Shown here piece after piece: positions 42,441 to 42,500 of a stretch of DNA of 42,500 nucleotides. The DNA is taken from NCBI GenBank assembly GCA_029548025.1, contig JAKPOE010000400.1, positions 1 to 42,500 on the forward strand, read 5' to 3'. Both the position numbers and the translations under genes were made by a program. The stretch's first letter is position 1. Each line of letters opens with the position of its first letter. The notes beneath the pieces were generated by a model. It did no database searches. It was not told where the DNA came from and saw nothing but the letters and a program-made list of their open reading frames with translations. This DNA is from Spirochaetota bacterium. Its GTDB lineage: Bacteria > Spirochaetota > UBA4802 > UB4802.

Positions 42441-42500
42441 ATGTATCAGGTTTATTTTACTGCTGATATTGATGAACAGTTAAGTGAAAAGTTAGCGCTC
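42441..42500 (+). CDS. Start of a further gene, truncated by the window edge
   Basis: Three nucleotides after the nrdJ stop, an ATG opens a frame of 20 codons (MYQVYFTADIDEQLSEKLAL) that runs off the window. Close spacing suggests co-transcription with nrdJ. Too short to assign. Confidence 0.4.
   Translation, partial: MYQVYFTADIDEQLSEKLAL

Noticed and set aside
1..42500. CRISPR array, toxin-antitoxin, restriction, prophage or secretion island
   Set aside because: No regularly spaced repeats, no integrase, no phage structural genes and no recognisable defence gene were found; the window looks like core chromosome.

Overview
The window reads as an ordinary chromosomal segment of an AT-rich (roughly 40% GC by eye), didermic, flagellated bacterium, most probably a spirochaete or spirochaete-like lineage. 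The support is indirect: several SPII lipoproteins, an OmpA-type envelope protein with an UPF0164/PorV-like N-terminus, a lipoprotein form of FliL, a 7TMR-DISM hybrid histidine kinase, SpoIIE-type phosphatases with large membrane domains, and a class II (B12-dependent) ribonucleotide reductase. No rRNA, tRNA, CRISPR array, prophage or intact transposase was found. Taxonomy is an inference.

Layout. 1-3.0 kb, minus strand: 5'-complete but 3'-truncated long-chain acyl-CoA ligase, then a Bcp peroxiredoxin/nitroreductase pair, with a small decayed repeat element between the two units. 3.1-6.7 kb: large OmpA-type envelope protein, a mannosyl-3-phosphoglycerate phosphatase-like HAD enzyme, and a 46-codon convergent ORF. 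6.8-12.7 kb: hybrid sensor kinase, M23 peptidase, TIP30-like dehydrogenase, 3-hydroxyacyl-CoA dehydrogenase. 12.8-19.5 kb: tgt, a STAS anti-anti-sigma protein, a LysM lipoprotein, mazG (minus), glyA and a FecR lipoprotein. 19.5-25.3 kb: FliL-like lipoprotein (minus), MBL-fold hydrolase, L-2-hydroxyglutarate oxidase, then UDP-glucose dehydrogenase overlapping a GDP-deoxymannose reductase-like enzyme, followed by a remnant of an outer-membrane protein. 25.6-33.0 kb: DUF4442 thioesterase-like/Sua5 pair, then a tightly packed pgi-tmk-(GAF pseudo-phosphatase)-(SpoIIE phosphatase) unit that runs directly into an SppA protease carrying an N-terminal beta-rich domain. 35.4-38.4 kb: two tandem paralogous exported proteins of unknown function. 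38.4-42.5 kb: carA, a 600-bp repeat-bearing gap, nrdJ and the first codons of one more gene.

How the genes connect. Sugar-nucleotide and envelope genes (ugd, the reductase, the OmpA protein, the M23 peptidase, the LysM, FecR and FliL-like lipoproteins, SppA and the tandem paralogs) dominate and suggest a cell-envelope-rich neighbourhood mixed with housekeeping genes. The STAS protein with a conserved DSSG phosphosite and the SpoIIE phosphatase could be two parts of one partner-switching pathway, with the adjacent degenerate phosphatase as a candidate regulator; this is inferred, not shown.

The strongest unexplained signal is at nucleotide level: the octamer AACTATCG (often extended to GKAACTATCGC) occurs 20 times on the two strands, about ten times more than base composition predicts, in several reading frames and in intergenic inverted pairs. 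A second over-represented word, GCTCTGAC, occurs 9 times and is clustered in the first 3.5 kb.
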